A DNA stretch of 64,000 bases, from contig CM044857.1 of the NCBI GenBank assembly GCA_024500155.1, positions 5,334,501 to 5,398,500 on the forward strand, read 5' to 3'. This DNA comes from Chenopodium formosanum. Taxonomy: Eukaryota > Streptophyta > Magnoliopsida > Caryophyllales > Amaranthaceae. The notes under the pieces are model-generated. The model saw only the letters and a program-made list of their open reading frames with translations, was not told the DNA's origin and searched no databases. Both the position numbers and the translations under genes were made by a program. Below, piece by piece: positions 1-12,964 of this stretch; the stretch's first letter is position 1, and each line of letters starts with the position of its first letter.

Positions 1-351
1 TCGTAAGTGATGCCAAACAGATACATATAATTGCCTGACATGATCTTTACTTGGTCTACCAAACAGATACAATCTGTAAGGGTGGGATTTTATTTCTTTG
101 TTCTCTCAGCTTGACTGATTCATTACCCTTAATTGAGCAGTATTGTCTCCAGGTGAAGTTTGTAAATTCTTAAGCTTGATAATATGTTCTTAGCCAAGTT
201 CTTGTCGAATCAGTCAACAACAGTGTGTAAAATATGTTCTTAGCCAAGTGTAAAAAAATCCCTCAAAATTCCCAAGTTACCTTTTTATGTTTAACTTTGC
301 CACAGGCATTGTCAAAATCAACAGAGTGTAGCTGCTCCAAGGCTTCATTAA

Positions 352-391
<40 letters not shown>

Positions 392-906
392 TGGCAACAA
401 GTTAACAACCATCTCATTATCCTAAGGGGTTGTTTGGTTCATAGTTAGAAAGGAAGATAAGCAGAAAGGAAGGCACTTGGGAACTTTAATTGGAGGTAGG
501 TTCCCAGGCAGTCCCCAGTGTCGGCATGTGGTAAATAAATCCAGTCGTCAGTAATAGTGATTAAAAGCGGTTAAGACTTAGCAGTTGATGATGGAGGCTA
601 TGGTGGTAGTGGTGGAAGTGTTGTGGTGGAATTGAGGCCAGGGATTAGAGGCCAGAAGTTAGTATAGAGTATAGACAGAGTTGTCTGTTGGACACTAATA
701 CAGAGGAAAGGGAATGGAAATAGCGAGCGAAGCACTAGATAAGAGAATCAGTAGAACATATTCCCTTTTGTTTCATTATTCTCTAAATAAATAATAATTA
801 AGACACCATTGATTTTTGGACAAAGTTTCTTTTTCTTTTTCTTCTTATTTTAGGGTTTCATCAAATGGCTGATCTATGTTTTTCTTTCTTACTTTTCTGC
901 CAATAG
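1..906. other. Probable VPS35 intron sequence with poly-T tract
   Basis: I see no VPS35-like exon upstream of 907, so this stretch is most likely a long intron of the VPS35 gene. A GTAAGT at 3-8 could be the donor of an exon that ends just at the window edge, but only two bases of that exon would be inside. A run of 37 T occupies 354-390. GGGGTTGTTTGGTTC at 426-440 resembles the terminus of Tourist-type MITEs, but I could not find a matching inverted end. Confidence 0.4.
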
Positions 907-3173
907 CTAGATGAAGAGGATTTCAGCGAAGAACAGAATTCTGTTGCCCGTCTTATCCACATGCTATACAATGATGACCCTGATGAGATGTTAAAGGTAA
1001 TAAGTTCTTCATGGTTATCCACTCCTTCCCCCCAGAAGAAAAAGTGAATTGTGGTTAACTTTCATAACACCTGTCTTCTTAGGCTTCATTGAATTCAAGC
1101 TCACTATTCATCAAAGACTTCTCATGAATTGTGTTTTTTCTGTCAGATTATATGTACTGTGCAGAGACATATCATGTCAGGAGGACAAAGGCGGTTACCC
1201 TTCACTGTTTCACCTCTTGTTTTTTCTGCACTCAAGGTTTTTATTTTTCTACTGTTTTGTTAATTTGATTTAATTTAGTTATATACAGTTTTTGATATTT
1301 TTGTATCTCTTTGCGCTGAATCTGAAGGATTAATTGTTATGCCATTATGATATATTTTGTGATCAGTTGGTCAGGCGGTTACAAGGTCAAGACGGTGAGG
1401 CAGATGGGGAAGAGGCACCTGCTTCGCCTAAAAAGATATTCCGGTTAATGAATCAGGTATCTTTTTAGTAGCAACAGTTGTGTAGATCGAAGTGGAAGAT
1501 TAGGGGAGGATGAAGGTGATCATGACAAAAACTACTGTCATTCTCTGTAGTGAGGGTATTAACTATTAAATCCTAGGCCCAAAAAAAAAAAAAAAAAAAA
1601 AAAGTACACATTGGAACAGATGAGCAGAAAAAAGTAATACGAATTATGTTTCTTTCTCCTACTTCAATCGTCTCTCTTACTCATTTCATAAGTAGAACAC
1701 AAATTCATATTAAAAAAAAAAAAGTTCTAAATTTCGTGTAGCTGAAAAACAAGTAGGCCAACATGTTCTTTTTTTTTGCATCTTGTTTACTGCATGCATA
1801 TTATTTCATATCAACAAAATTATTGTTTAAATGCACAATAAAGGAATGATTTCCTACGTTTTGCATTACTGTCTTTTTGCCAGGATTTCTTACTTCATAA
1901 TGGCAACACTGATGAGGTGATTTCTATGCTTTGATTGATTTGTAATTTTATGGTTTCAGACTATAGAGGCTGTTTCATCAGTTCCATCCCCTGATCTTGC
2001 ATTGAGGCTGTATTTGCAATGTGCTGAGGTGTGGTAACAGGCCAAATATATAGTTATGAGCTATCAAATTAACCATGGTAGCATTTTTAACATGCATTTG
2101 ACATTCTTTTTTGATACTATAGGCTGCCAGCGATTGTGACCTTGAGCCAATAGCATATGAATTTTTTACCCAAGCATTTATTCTCTATGAAGAAGACATT
2201 GCGGTGATTTTGTTTCTCTTCCTTTTCATCTAAATTGTTTATTTACTTGAAGAAGAAGAGTTCCACGATTTGTTCGAACTGTATACTCATGACTGTTTCT
2301 GTTGTTAATTTAGGACTCCAAAGCACAATTTACAGCCATCCATCTTATAATTGGTACTCTACAAAGGATGAATGTGTTTGGTGTGGAGAACAGAGATACT
2401 CTGACACATAAGGCAACAGGGGTACAACTCCTCTCCTAATGTGATAAACCAATCTCTGTGAAGCTCATTATCTGTTTCCTCACAGCTGTTGGTTAACATT
2501 TTTATTTCAGTACTCTGCAAAACTATTGAAGAAGGCTGACCAATGCAGAGCCGTTTATGCATGCTCTCATCTCTTTTGGGTGGATGATCAAGATGGTATC
2601 AAGGATGGAGAAAGGTACACCCCTTTTCTTTTTTAAATGCCGGCCCTACAGGGATTTTTCTCATCAAATTTGAATTTTGTTTCTGTGCTAAGAGTTTTAT
2701 CTGTGATGATATAAGGGTCTTGTTATGCCTCAAGCGTTCTTTGCGGATTGCAAATGCTGCTCAACAGATGGCAAATGTAACACGTGGAAGTAGTGGACCA
2801 GTTACCTTGTTTGTTGAAATTCTGAACAAGTTAGTTGCTCTGAGAAAAATAATGCCATGCTATCTTATCATGCTTCTGTGGTCTTTGAATCCTCTAGTGC
2901 ATTGCTTTACCTTTTTGTTTAATCTTTAGTTCTGATATGTCAAATGTTAAACTCACGAATAGGTATCTCTACTTCTTCGAGAAGGGAAATCCAAAAGTTA
3001 CAAGTTCAGCTATCCAAGGCCTTGTAGAGTTGATAAGAACTGAAATGCAAAGTGACACATCAACTCCCGATATAGCTGCCACTGCCTTTTTTAACAGCAC
3101 TTTGCGGTATATCCAATTCCAGAAACAGAAAGGAGGTGTAATGGGTGAAAAGTACGAACCAGTTAAACTATGA
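907..3173 (+). CDS. VPS35: VPS35 retromer subunit, C-terminal part (partial at 5' end)
   Basis: Vacuolar protein sorting 35 is the large alpha-solenoid subunit of the retromer core (with VPS26 and VPS29), which recycles vacuolar sorting receptors from endosomes. Nine exons with GT-AG borders read continuously: 907-996, 1147-1236, 1367-1456, 1960-2028, 2123-2203, 2314-2421, 2511-2614, 2716-2829 and 2963-3173, together 318 residues plus TGA. The protein matches plant VPS35 from DEEDFSEEQNSVARL through RLPFTVSPLVFSALK, ALRLYLQCAE, AASDCDLEPIAYEFFTQAF, NVFGVENRDTLTHKATG, QCRAVYACSHLFWVDDQDG and RIANAAQQMAN to the conserved terminus KQKGGVMGEKYEPVKL. This C-terminal solenoid is the VPS29-binding half of the family. 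The first part of the gene (roughly 470 residues by family length) lies outside the window. No frameshift or stop is seen, so the locus looks functional. Confidence 0.96.
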
Positions 3174-3927
3174 TTATCCACGTCTGATCCGTGTATGAAG
3201 GTCTAGTTGTACTTTGCAAGCTAGTTAAGCCAAGTTCCAAGTAAATATAACCGTGATGGACAAGGATGCTGTGACAGCCTATACGAAGATGCTGCTTGCT
3301 GGACCAAGATGAAATTAGTTTTTTCAGAATGTCAAAATTGTATGCTATGCTCAAGTTGTATGTAGATTTATTTATTTTTCTTTCTTTTATTCTTCTCTCT
3401 TTTAAAATGTATGAGTTGATTTCTTTTAACATAATAAGGCCCCTCAGAAGACGAGGAAGATGTTCAACTTCTGGGTAAGCATTTGTATAGTAATATATAA
3501 AAAGTTTGGAAACATAATCGATTAATTGATTTCATTTCTCATTCAAGTTCCTATAAATATTTTTCTTTCTTCAAATCCCTTCTTTCACATTTATTTGTAA
3601 GTTCTGTCTGCCATCGGTTATAAATACCTCATCTTGATCAGGTGGTGAACTGTAACATAGCTGGTAGGATGAGAGTTATAAGTTGATATCGCGATCTGTT
3701 GGAACACAGGTTAGCAAAATAACATTAAAATCAACCTGATGTTTCAACGTTCTTTGTGGTTCAGCAATGCATAGCTATAGAACCCTTAACAATCACCGGA
3801 GACAGCGAGGGGCTGTGACTGTGGATATGGTCACCTTCCCCGTCGTCGGCTTGTTGGAAGGAAGGGTGGGCGTGGCATTTGCACTTAAAGTACCTGTTTC
3901 TCCATTTTTTCATAACGGTGTAATATT
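3174..3927. other. VPS35 3' UTR and downstream flank
   Basis: Sequence after the VPS35 stop codon. It is AT-rich and probably contains the 3' UTR; several AATAA-type motifs occur (for example near 3431), but no single poly(A) signal stands out. The short open frames here have no recognisable product. Confidence 0.5.
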
Positions 3928-3937
3928 ATTCACAACT

Positions 3938-4367
3938 AGAGCTGGCAAAAGTTGACACGACAACACGACATGAACCGGACACGAAAATATTGGGTTATGT
4001 TAAAGGTTTTCTACACGTTTAATTAAATGGGTCAACACGACACGACACGTTTATTCAAACAAATTGGGTTAGTGTTGAGATTTTTAACACGAAATTAACA
4101 CAACTCAACCTGCTTAAGAAAAAAACCTAATAAATTGAGGATATTATGATAAATTTATTGAATAAGGCTAATATTTTTTCATATAACACAATAATACGAC
4201 ATGAACCGGACACGAAAAAAGCGGGTTAGTATCAAGGGTTTCCGACACGTTTAATTAAACGGGTCAACATGACACGACACACTTATTATATGGATCGGGT
4301 TAGTGTTGAAATTTCCTAACCCGTTTAATTTCGAACACGAACACAACACGACACGATTGCTAGCTCT
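3938..4367. mobile_element. MITE with imperfect 10-bp TSD
   Basis: A 430-bp non-coding element. The ends are inverted: AGAGCTGGCAA at 3938-3948 and TTGCTAGCTCT at 4357-4367 (one mismatch). It is flanked by a near-perfect direct repeat, ATTCACAACT (3928-3937) and ATTCATAACT (4368-4377). The interior repeats a CACGACATGAACCGGACACG motif twice, at about 3968 and 4197. A 9-10-bp target duplication suggests Mutator-type mobilisation, although similar AGAGCTGGCAA ends also occur on hAT-type MITEs, so the superfamily is unsettled. Confidence 0.7.
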
Positions 4368-4377
4368 ATTCATAACT

Positions 4378-4744
4378 TAATACGAAGTATGAAGTACAGT
4401 AGACTCTGTAGTACACAATGTTGGGCAAAAGCTTACGAAATTTTATAAAGGGACATCCTAGCCTAATTGGAAACAATTTACTCCACAAAAATCCCCGCCT
4501 TTAAAAAAGTTTTAGATAATTCCTATAAATACTCTCTTTGTACCAGAATAAATGACATATTAAACTCTTTTTTCGCTACTCATATAAGTTTGGCGATAGT
4601 TTTTACGTAATAAAAACATATTTGATCATAAAGTATGGTTTTGTAGTTTTTATTTTATGGATCATAAAATATGCTTTTAGATAGGTATTAATAACTATAT
4701 ACTAAAAGACACACCAGCAATGACACATATCATCTCCTGGTTTG

Positions 4745-4793
<49 letters not shown>

Positions 4794-5398
4794 GAAAAAA
4801 GCACTATTTAAGAAACAAATCTTATAATAGAAGATTTTGATGAATTTTTCCAAAATAAAACATATTGACAATCATAAACTTAAGCCAAAAAAAATAAATA
4901 AATATAAATAACATAATTTGCTATGGACTATGAATTATTTTTTTTAGGAAAGACATATCACATATCAATCATCAATACTTTATATACTAAAGTAATCACC
5001 AACCTTATCCCTAAAGTACACGTGTCGCGTTTATATTAAAAAAAATTTCTTCCAAAAACTTTTATTTATTCATTTTTTTTGGTTAAAAAAAATTAAGATA
5101 ATGTATCTTTTAAAAAAAATAAAAAAAATCTACAACCTAAGCAATAACCCAAAAAATAGAACAATAAAAAAATTCTTTACTTTATATATAATAAAGAAAA
5201 GTGAGATAGCTGATTAAAAAAGATTATAAACAACTAACAACCTTACCTTGAGTCATAGTAATTTATAAAAAAAAAATTAGTGAACATCCGAGCGTTTATT
5301 ACAACAAGATTATATAATTTTTCTTGATTTTTTTTTAATTATATAATAGAACTTACAAGCTTAAATAATGAAATGCGAATATCAAATCATCGAATGAT

Positions 5399-5431
<33 letters not shown>

Positions 5432-5767
5432 CTTGAATAATTTATGATTAGAATTTCAATCAATTAGTAATGTATGGATACTTCATAATACTTACCAAGA
5501 ACGACACATATTGATTATTGTTAAAGTAATTTTTCCTATCATTTTTGTAGATTTTCAACATTCAATTGATACGAATATAACATATAAAAGTTAAAAATAT
5601 ATAATACATTTCTAATTTTAAAAATAGTTATTGAAAATTACCGTGCATGGCACAGGATCAAACCTAGTTATTGTATTAATATAAAGTTTCACAATATTCT
5701 GTCAAAAAAAAAAAGAGTTTCACAATATAACTTTTTCTTAATATAATTTTCATTAATATTAATTATG
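4378..5767. other. AT-rich intergenic DNA with long poly-T runs
   Basis: No coding signal. Poly-T tracts occupy 4747-4792 and 5401-5431. The rest is low-complexity AT-rich sequence. Confidence 0.6.
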
Positions 5768-5862
5768 CTACCTCCGTTAAATGCATGTTATGTGCAACTT
5801 TGGAATATTTTATATCTCACAAATAATATCTCATTGTTACACATAACATTTAACGGAGGTAG
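5768..5862. mobile_element. Small Stowaway-like MITE
   Basis: A 95-bp inverted-repeat element. CTACCTCCGTTAAATG at the left end (from 5768) is matched by CATTTAACGGAGGTAG at the right end (to 5862), and the pairing continues inward with TTATGTG/CACATAA. TA follows the right end and TG precedes the left, compatible with a mutated TA target duplication of Tc1/Mariner-type MITEs. Confidence 0.65.
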
Positions 5863-7790
5863 TATAATAATAAGGTCAAATTAGTGCATTGACATGTGTG
5901 CAAAGTTTGTCTATGTAAGTTATTTAGGGACATTGGGAGTAACATTTAAACAATTATACTAATTTACTTCTTTACCCTTGGTAATACTAATTAACATTTT
6001 TTTAACTATTAAGAATATTTTGCATACATTTACATCTCTAAAAATATTTGTTTATGTATATTCCCTCATTAATGCTGCCAACAACTAAAGTTGTGACATA
6101 AGACCAAATCAAAAGAGTTACCCGAACTGAATACCTTTTCAATGATTAAATAGTAGTACTAGTGTATTATTGCCTTATTTGCATGTATGTTAGGTAATTG
6201 TGTTAATAATTATGGCACGACAGATGGAGCTTCTACCATTTCAATATGATTAAATAGTAACATTCCCTCTATTTACTTTTAGTTGACAGGTTTTGAAATC
6301 TTTGTAAACTATTTACAAACTTTATTTTGAGTAGCTTTTTTGATTTATAGTTATGATAAACCGTAATAATGCATGTGAGAAATTATTAGAATCGTCTTAG
6401 ACTACAACTTTTTTATATATAACTTTTTACTTAGTAATAATCACAATATTAATTATTGAGTTTGTACATTGATAAATGTGATAAAAGAAACATACTTTGA
6501 CTTTTGCACTATTCATATTGCTTACTTTGACAATAGTATTTTACTTGTTTGATTCAGCATGAGAAATAAAGTTGCACATGCATGAAATCATATACCATGG
6601 GAAGTTTTTTCCCTTGTTAATTGCATAAAAATTGTGCAAAAGTGTTTGATTGACATCATGGGAATTACTATTTCATAGCAAATAACTTCTAAGACGATTC
6701 TTAAAAAAACTTCATGTGCACTGTAGGAATTCACTCACCTAGGGGGCTTGGTGAGTTATTTCTTATGCTATGTGAGTTTACATTTCCATTTAAAATTTCA
6801 TTTCCTAGGAAATTTCTAACCAAACACAACATATTTAGCTATTGTCTAGGAATTTTCATTTCCAAATAAAATATCTTCCAACCAAACATATATTACCATG
6901 TAAAATAGTTTTGAATTAGTCTTTATGTATATTAACTATATTTCCAAGCTTTTATACTTTCTAACAATATATAATTACAAACATTAATGGTCAAAGTTAT
7001 GCATTGACAAGTGTGCCGGTCAAAGTATTGTGATTATTGTGATTTGTGAACAAAGAGAGTATCAATCAAGCGCCAACTTTTCCTCTATTTCCTTTAGTAT
7101 CAATTATTACTGTTCAAAACTCTCGCCCTTCATCGTTGGAGAATACTGAGTTGTAATAGAAGTATATATAGAACTATTGGGTGTTTATGTAGGGATACAC
7201 ATAGACTTAGTCCATGTATAGATTATCTCCGGTCTTCGGTGGTTCCTTGAGCGGTTGAGCCCTTATAAGTTATGGAAGTGACTAATAACTAAAAATACAA
7301 TGCCCCAAGAATCAATGTCTTGTCCATTACCAAAATTTAAGTCATGATTGTAGTTTTAGTGTCTAATTCAATAGTGTATCAGTGTATGTAGTGTTGGACT
7401 TGGTGGGAATCACGTTATGCATTTATCCCCTTGTTTTCTATCCAATCCAAGTTAGCAATGAGCTGTGGTGACGATGATTGTGGACAAAGAGGCAGTTACA
7501 AAAAACAACCCAAATATACACGTAATAATAATAAAAGGGTGTTGCTCAAGTCTTATATTGATTGTTAGGTTGCCATGGTCCTACAATATGTATTATTTGT
7601 CATTTTTTGTTACACTAAAAGTCTAAAACATCCTAAACATCTCTCAACTCTCACTATTTTCCACTCGTATCTTTGTTTTCTACTTTTATCTCCAATCCAT
7701 TATCCACAAAAATAGACAAGAAAAAGATGCACCTATTTGTGAAATAAAAGGCTTATATATCCATTTCCATGCCAGCTGTTTCTAAGCTAA
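5863..7790. other. AT-rich intergenic DNA
   Basis: No gene is supported. Motifs such as TGCATTGACA recur near 5885 and 6995, suggesting decayed MITE material, but no complete pair of termini could be matched. Confidence 0.5.
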
Positions 7791-7977
7791 GAGCCTGTTC
7801 TCATTTACTGAACTCAGCTGAACTAAATTGAACTGAACTGAATTTATTAGATCTGAACTAAACTGAACTGAATATTTTATAAGAGAAGGAAATTAGAAAC
7901 TGAACTGAACTTATTAGAGCTAAACTGAACTGAACTGAATTAAACTGAACTGAAAATAATCGTATGAGAACAGGCCC
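7791..7977. mobile_element. Tourist-like (PIF/Harbinger) MITE, TSD TAA
   Basis: A 187-bp element with termini GAGCCTGTTCTCAT and ATGAGAACAGGCCC, which pair as inverted repeats with one mismatch. TAA (7788-7790) and TAA (7978-7980) form the 3-bp target duplication typical of PIF/Harbinger MITEs. The interior consists of repeated AACTGAACTGA motifs. A related copy lies at 13315-13540. Confidence 0.8.
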
Positions 7978-7980
7978 TAA

Positions 7981-9199
7981 ATCACTCCAATTCTTTTCAA
8001 AAAACCAAAAAAAAATAAAAAAGCTAATTACTCCAATTTGGCTACCCAAAATTTTAAATAAAGCAATTTTTAATGTGTTTTATAAACATTAGGTGCATAT
8101 GAGCCGTACCACAATATTACTTATCTCACATATCATAAATATCACCCTAAAATAAACATAAGTTGCTTTTCGTGAATTTGAGTCCTTTATGATTTAGGGT
8201 AACATAAATAAGGGGTTACAATGGACGTGCTTTATAAATATATGCTACATTGATCCACTTGATAATCCAGAAAGCATTTTAAATTGTTACTCATAAATTT
8301 GGTCTAAAATGTGCGGGTTTGTCGGTTTGATATGGCACGATCTTGTCTTGTCAGATTACATTTTGTCTAATTTGATGATTTTTGACTTATGTACACTTAA
8401 TCTTATTTTGCACATGGGTACGGTATATCAAATGATAAACCCTTTCGTATACATATTTGTCAATTTAAATGCCATGTACAGAGTAATTAATAATTAGGTC
8501 CTTCAAACCAAGCTCAATTTGAGTACATACAGGTCAAATTATATTTAAGCGATTAATCATTTAATATACTTTGACATATTTAGGTCTAATAAGATTAGCT
8601 TATACTTGTAATTATGGGTGATTAGCTAATTACGTTATAATAATTAAATATTAAAATAGCTACCGTATAGATTTAATTTGACTCCAGTCAATTTCAAATA
8701 CTTGTAGTTCGATATCAAGTCCATGATTTTGGACAGAGTTTTGTTTCGAGTGGAACATTTATAAATAAGTTTTGATAAGGATTAATAAAATCTATAAAGA
8801 TAAATCGCTAAAAAAACACAGCTCCTAGTCCCTACATGTCAGAGGAGATTTTCTTACCTTGCAAAAGAAGCCTAGAGGTACATGTAAAAACATCATCACA
8901 CAAGACAAACATGACAATGAAGCCGTTGTGCGAGGTAATAATGAGCTAGTCGTACATAAAAGATTTCACTGTTGAAGACAACTTCCTTCTAATGAAAACA
9001 AAGTACAAACTACTTGAATGTCTTTGCAAAATATCTGTGTCAGTTGAGACTATACACCAAGATACTACTGTTTCCCCTGAAAACCACAAATTAAACTGAA
9101 CAGATGATGAAGAAAATGACAGATATTAGGATAAAGCACACGAAACTGGCAATGATGGTAGGTCAATGTCCTTCTAAACAACTTTGTTTGCCTGCCTAA
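7981..9199. other. Intergenic DNA and probable ROP 3' UTR
   Basis: AT-rich sequence without a convincing gene. The part from about 8990 to 9199 is probably the 3' UTR of the minus-strand ROP gene that ends at 9200. Confidence 0.5.
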
Positions 9200-11200
9200 T
9201 CACAAAATATAACATCCTTTTGCCTTCCTTTTCTTTTTCTTGGTCTTCGGGGGCTGGAGGACAACCTTAATCGCCGCATCAAAAACTGCCTTCACATTCT
9301 GCATTCACGGAAACATAGCGGATCAATATTACAAGTATCGTACAGAAAGCTACATGTAGACATGAAAATGAAGGGGCAGTGCAGCATATATATACCTGTT
9401 GAGTTTTTGAGCTACACTCTATGTAGTAAGGGGCACCAATGACTCTTTTCAGCTCCTCTCCCTTCAATACAGTTCACATTAGTGCCATGAACATGAAATG
9501 AAAACAGACAAAAAGATGGGCTATAAGAAATGGTAGAAGTCCTCACTTGTTGAGTTGAAATAGGAACGGCACCAGGATGATCTACGAAAAACTGCTTATC
9601 ATCTCGAAGATCTGCATATAGGTAGATGCAATCAAATTGTTTAGGCAGGGTTTGCAGCAGTTAAAATCTATAATTCTATAAAATTCCATTGCTGAAAAGC
9701 GGATATGAAATAGAGACTGAATTAAAAATTCTAGAAAACAAAGCATGGCAATCGTAGACACATATCAACTGATTTCAATCTCACATTTTAACTACAGACA
9801 GATTAAGTTTCGATTCTAAGTAACCTCAAGATACAACTTTTTAAGCTAAGAAGAAATTTGTAGCAACACCTTGTTACCAATAATTAACCCCAATCTTAAG
9901 ATGAAGTATATTTCACAATAATTGACCCCTCTTGTCCACACCCCCAGTTCCTCCGGGAAGAATTTAAAAAAAAATGAAGAAAATTAAATATCAACGAGAA
10001 CTAAAAGTTAAGGTGTTAGGACGTCATTGTAGGTGCCTTTGAGACCTAACATTCAGGTATCACTAGAGGTTATATTGACAAACAAGTACTATGTACTTTC
10101 AAGATCTAACATCCCTGTCATGTGCAGGTTATTCATTTGCTTGACAAAGCCAAGGTTCCTAATGCCTAACTATTTCCAGGTATAACCATTTTCAATGAGA
10201 CATTGGTATAACTGTAGACATTTTAAGAGTAATACGGGAGTAAAGTCATACCTAGTTTTGTTCCAACGAGAATTATTGGAACACCAGGTGCATAATGCCT
10301 GAGCTCGGGTATCCACTGAAATAGGAGGTAAAAAATCCATGAGCTAATTGAAATAGCACAACACCAATTCATGTGGTATAAGCCACAAATTGAGGGAAGA
10401 GCAAAATAATGAAGTAGCCTCACTTTTTTGGCAACATTTTCATAACTAGCTTTGCTAATCAATGAGAACGCTAAAATAAAAACATCAGCTCCACGATAGC
10501 TCAAAGGTCTCAATCTATTGTAATCTTCTTGCCCTGTAACACACAATTACAATACAGTCAAACACACTTGTCTTGATACTCATTATCTAGAATCATAATA
10601 ACATTTTGAGGAAAGGTAAGCGAATACGAATAATAGGAAAGATATGAAAATCATAGAGGGGTAGCAGCATGTGGTGTACCTGCAGTATCCCATAAACCTA
10701 AGTTGACTGTGTTCCCATCAACGACAACATTAGCACTGAAGTTATCAAAAACTGTAGGTACATAGTCCTGTTTTAAGCGAGAAATCAGAAGGTGAACATG
10801 TAGCCAAATTGACCAGGGAAACAACTAATTCGTAAGAGGCAGAATACAACAGGGGACAAGAAAAATTGGAGCAATATTGTTGATAACTCAAAAAGGTGAA
10901 CATGTAGCCAAATCGACCGGGGAAACAACTACTTCGTATGAGGCAGAATACAACAGGGGACAAGGGAAATTGGAGCAATATTGTTGATTACAAAGCAGTT
11001 CTAAAGGATTACAAAGCAGTTCTTGTTGCATCCTTGTAGTTAATGTCATATCCCATATAGTATTCACTAACAACAAAGAGATGAGTGATTTTACTTTCGT
11101 CCAACAGGGACAACAATCTCCTCAATCGACAATCCTTAAACACTTGGGGCCGCATTAGATCCAATACATTGATAGTTTCTACTTTCTAGCCTCTAACCCT

Positions 11201-11258
<58 letters not shown>

Positions 11259-11996
11259 TTCTAGCCTCTAAACCTCAGATAACCAAATTCTCATCAAATT
11301 GACTCATACATGCACAGTTGCTAGCTTCTCGGATTAAATTACCCAACGTCATTAAGAGTTAATATTATTTTTGTATAGCATGCATAGATTGACTATAAAA
11401 ATAAATAATTTTGGGGCACCCACATTATACTGAAAATTGGGACATTATATAACATAGAAATTTTTGTATGATAACAAATACGGAGTATACAAAATTCAAA
11501 AAATAATTAATATATACTGAAAATTGGGACATTTCAAAATATCACAAAACAATGCAGAATCAAAATAATCAGGAAAAAAAACAATTCACAAATCACAATC
11601 AACATTTCAATTATTGCTTAAATATATGGCAAAAACAATTCCTCAAAAACAGGGAATTTCGCACCAATTAAACCCCACCTATAATTCAGCAACCCATTAA
11701 ATTCAATTCACATATTACATAATCAAACACAAGATCCAAAACCAAAACCCAGAAAATATGATCACAAAAAAACAAAAAACCCACATGATAAAACCCAGTA
11801 AAAATTGATCAAAGTATCGCAAATGCAAAAACCAAACAAAATCATTAAAATTAAGAAAAACAATGAAAAGGGTAATTGAAAAAAATAGAATTAATACCGT
11901 AGGAAAAGTGTTGCTGGTGTATGAAATAAGCATACATGTTTTACCCACAGCACCATCACCAACTGTAACACATTTGATGAACCTAGATGCGCTCAT
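9200..11996 (-). CDS. ROP: ROP/RAC small GTPase, type I (CYIL terminus)
   Basis: Rho-of-plants molecular switch that controls polar growth, actin and signalling at the plasma membrane. Seven exons, in coding order: 11994-region ATG exon 11898-11996, then 10680-10767, 10424-10533, 10252-10315, 9547-9611, 9396-9461 and 9200-9298. They total 591 nt (196 aa plus TGA), the usual ROP length, and all introns are GT-AG. Visible motifs: P-loop GDGAVGKT (residues 13-20), switch [11 protein letters not shown] (34-43), [20 protein letters not shown] (switch II), [12 protein letters not shown], and ECSSKTQQ (base recognition). The tail has a polybasic KKKKRKAKG followed by CYIL, a CaaL box expected to be geranylgeranylated, which defines the type I class. 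The reading frame is intact. I cannot assign a specific paralogue from sequence alone. Confidence 0.96.
10789..10988. repeat. Tandem duplication (period 104 bp) in ROP intron 1
   Basis: Two adjacent copies begin with AAGGTGAACATGTAGCCAAA at 10789 and 10893. Both contain GGCAGAATACAACAGGGGAC and end near GGAGCAATATTGTTGAT. A handful of substitutions separate them. Both lie inside the 1130-bp first intron of the ROP gene. Confidence 0.85.
11184..11276. repeat. Poly-T/poly-A tract flanked by short direct repeat
   Basis: A run of 43 T (11203-11245) is followed directly by 12 A (11246-11257). It is flanked by TTCTAGCCTCTAACCCTT and GTTCTAGCCTCTAAACCTC, a direct repeat of about 16 bp. The arrangement resembles the target duplication and tail of a very short retroposed insertion within the ROP intron. 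Confidence 0.6.
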
Positions 11997-12300
11997 TTCT
12001 TGCTCAAAATTAAATTTTGAAATTTGGGTAATAATTAATTTTGAAAAGGGGTTATAAATATGTAATTTTTATATTTAAATTTGATCAAATAAAAAGATAG
12101 GACACCCACATTCTTGAAGAAGAGTAGTTGTACAATCAAAATCACAAAACCCTAGGGGGGGTAATGGTATAAATTAAGAGTGGAAGTCAACGGATAATCA
12201 AATTAAAAGGGGAAAGTATGAATGAAATTGAGAATGAGAATGAGATGAGGAGAGAGAATGAAAGAAAAAGGAGAGAGAAAAATGACCTAGCTTGGTTTGT
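11997..12300 (-). promoter_or_regulatory. ROP 5' region with pyrimidine-rich patch
   Basis: On the minus strand, the 5' flank of the ROP start codon contains TATA-like sequences near 12050 and 12070. A long CT-rich stretch (purine-rich on the + strand, 12218-12290) lies farther upstream. Pyrimidine patches are common in plant core promoters and leaders. The exact transcription start cannot be fixed from sequence. Confidence 0.4.
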
Positions 12301-12431
12301 GACAGCTATTACCAGACAGAGTAGAGGAGGTGGACAACCCTATCAATGTCACGGACCCATAATTGGACCACTTTCCTCTTTATTCTTTTTTTTTTCTTTT
12401 CATTTTTTTTTGAAAAAATTTACAAGTATTA

Positions 12432-12683
12432 CTTCCCCCTTCTTTTTTTATTGCACCATAAGGAATTTCACGTTTGTCAATGCATTACTTTAGCTATTAA
12501 TATTTTCGATTATACTTTTGTAAAAATTATAAAAATTTGATATTTAAAAAGTAGAAATCGATACGAATCTAACTAGATCCCACATGACTATATTTTTCCT
12601 AATGTATAAATCACAAATGATGGTCAAAGAATTAAGTGAATAGTGTAAGTCCTAATGGTGTAATAAAATAAAAACGGAGGAAG
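12432..12683. mobile_element. Stowaway-like MITE, TSD TA
   Basis: A 252-bp element with about 35-40 bp of imperfect terminal inverted repeat: the left end starts CTTCCCCCTTC and the right end finishes ACGGAGGAAG. The pairing extends through TTATTGCACCATAAGGA against its partner TCCTAATGGTGTAATAA. TA lies at both outer borders (12430-12431 and 12684-12685), as in Tc1/Mariner-type MITEs. Confidence 0.7.
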
Positions 12684-12860
12684 TATATAAATTCATTAGA
12701 AATTTTTTGTAATTATATTGGAGGGAGTATGCATGTATGTCCTATGTGGCTATGTGTATGTCTTTTCTTTTTATTTTGTTGTTAGATTCTTAATGTGTTT
12801 AGACCCCGAGTGGGAAATAGCTCAAGTGGTTCGAGTTTTTCTCTCGATTCCAAGAGATAT

Positions 12861-12964
<104 letters not shown>

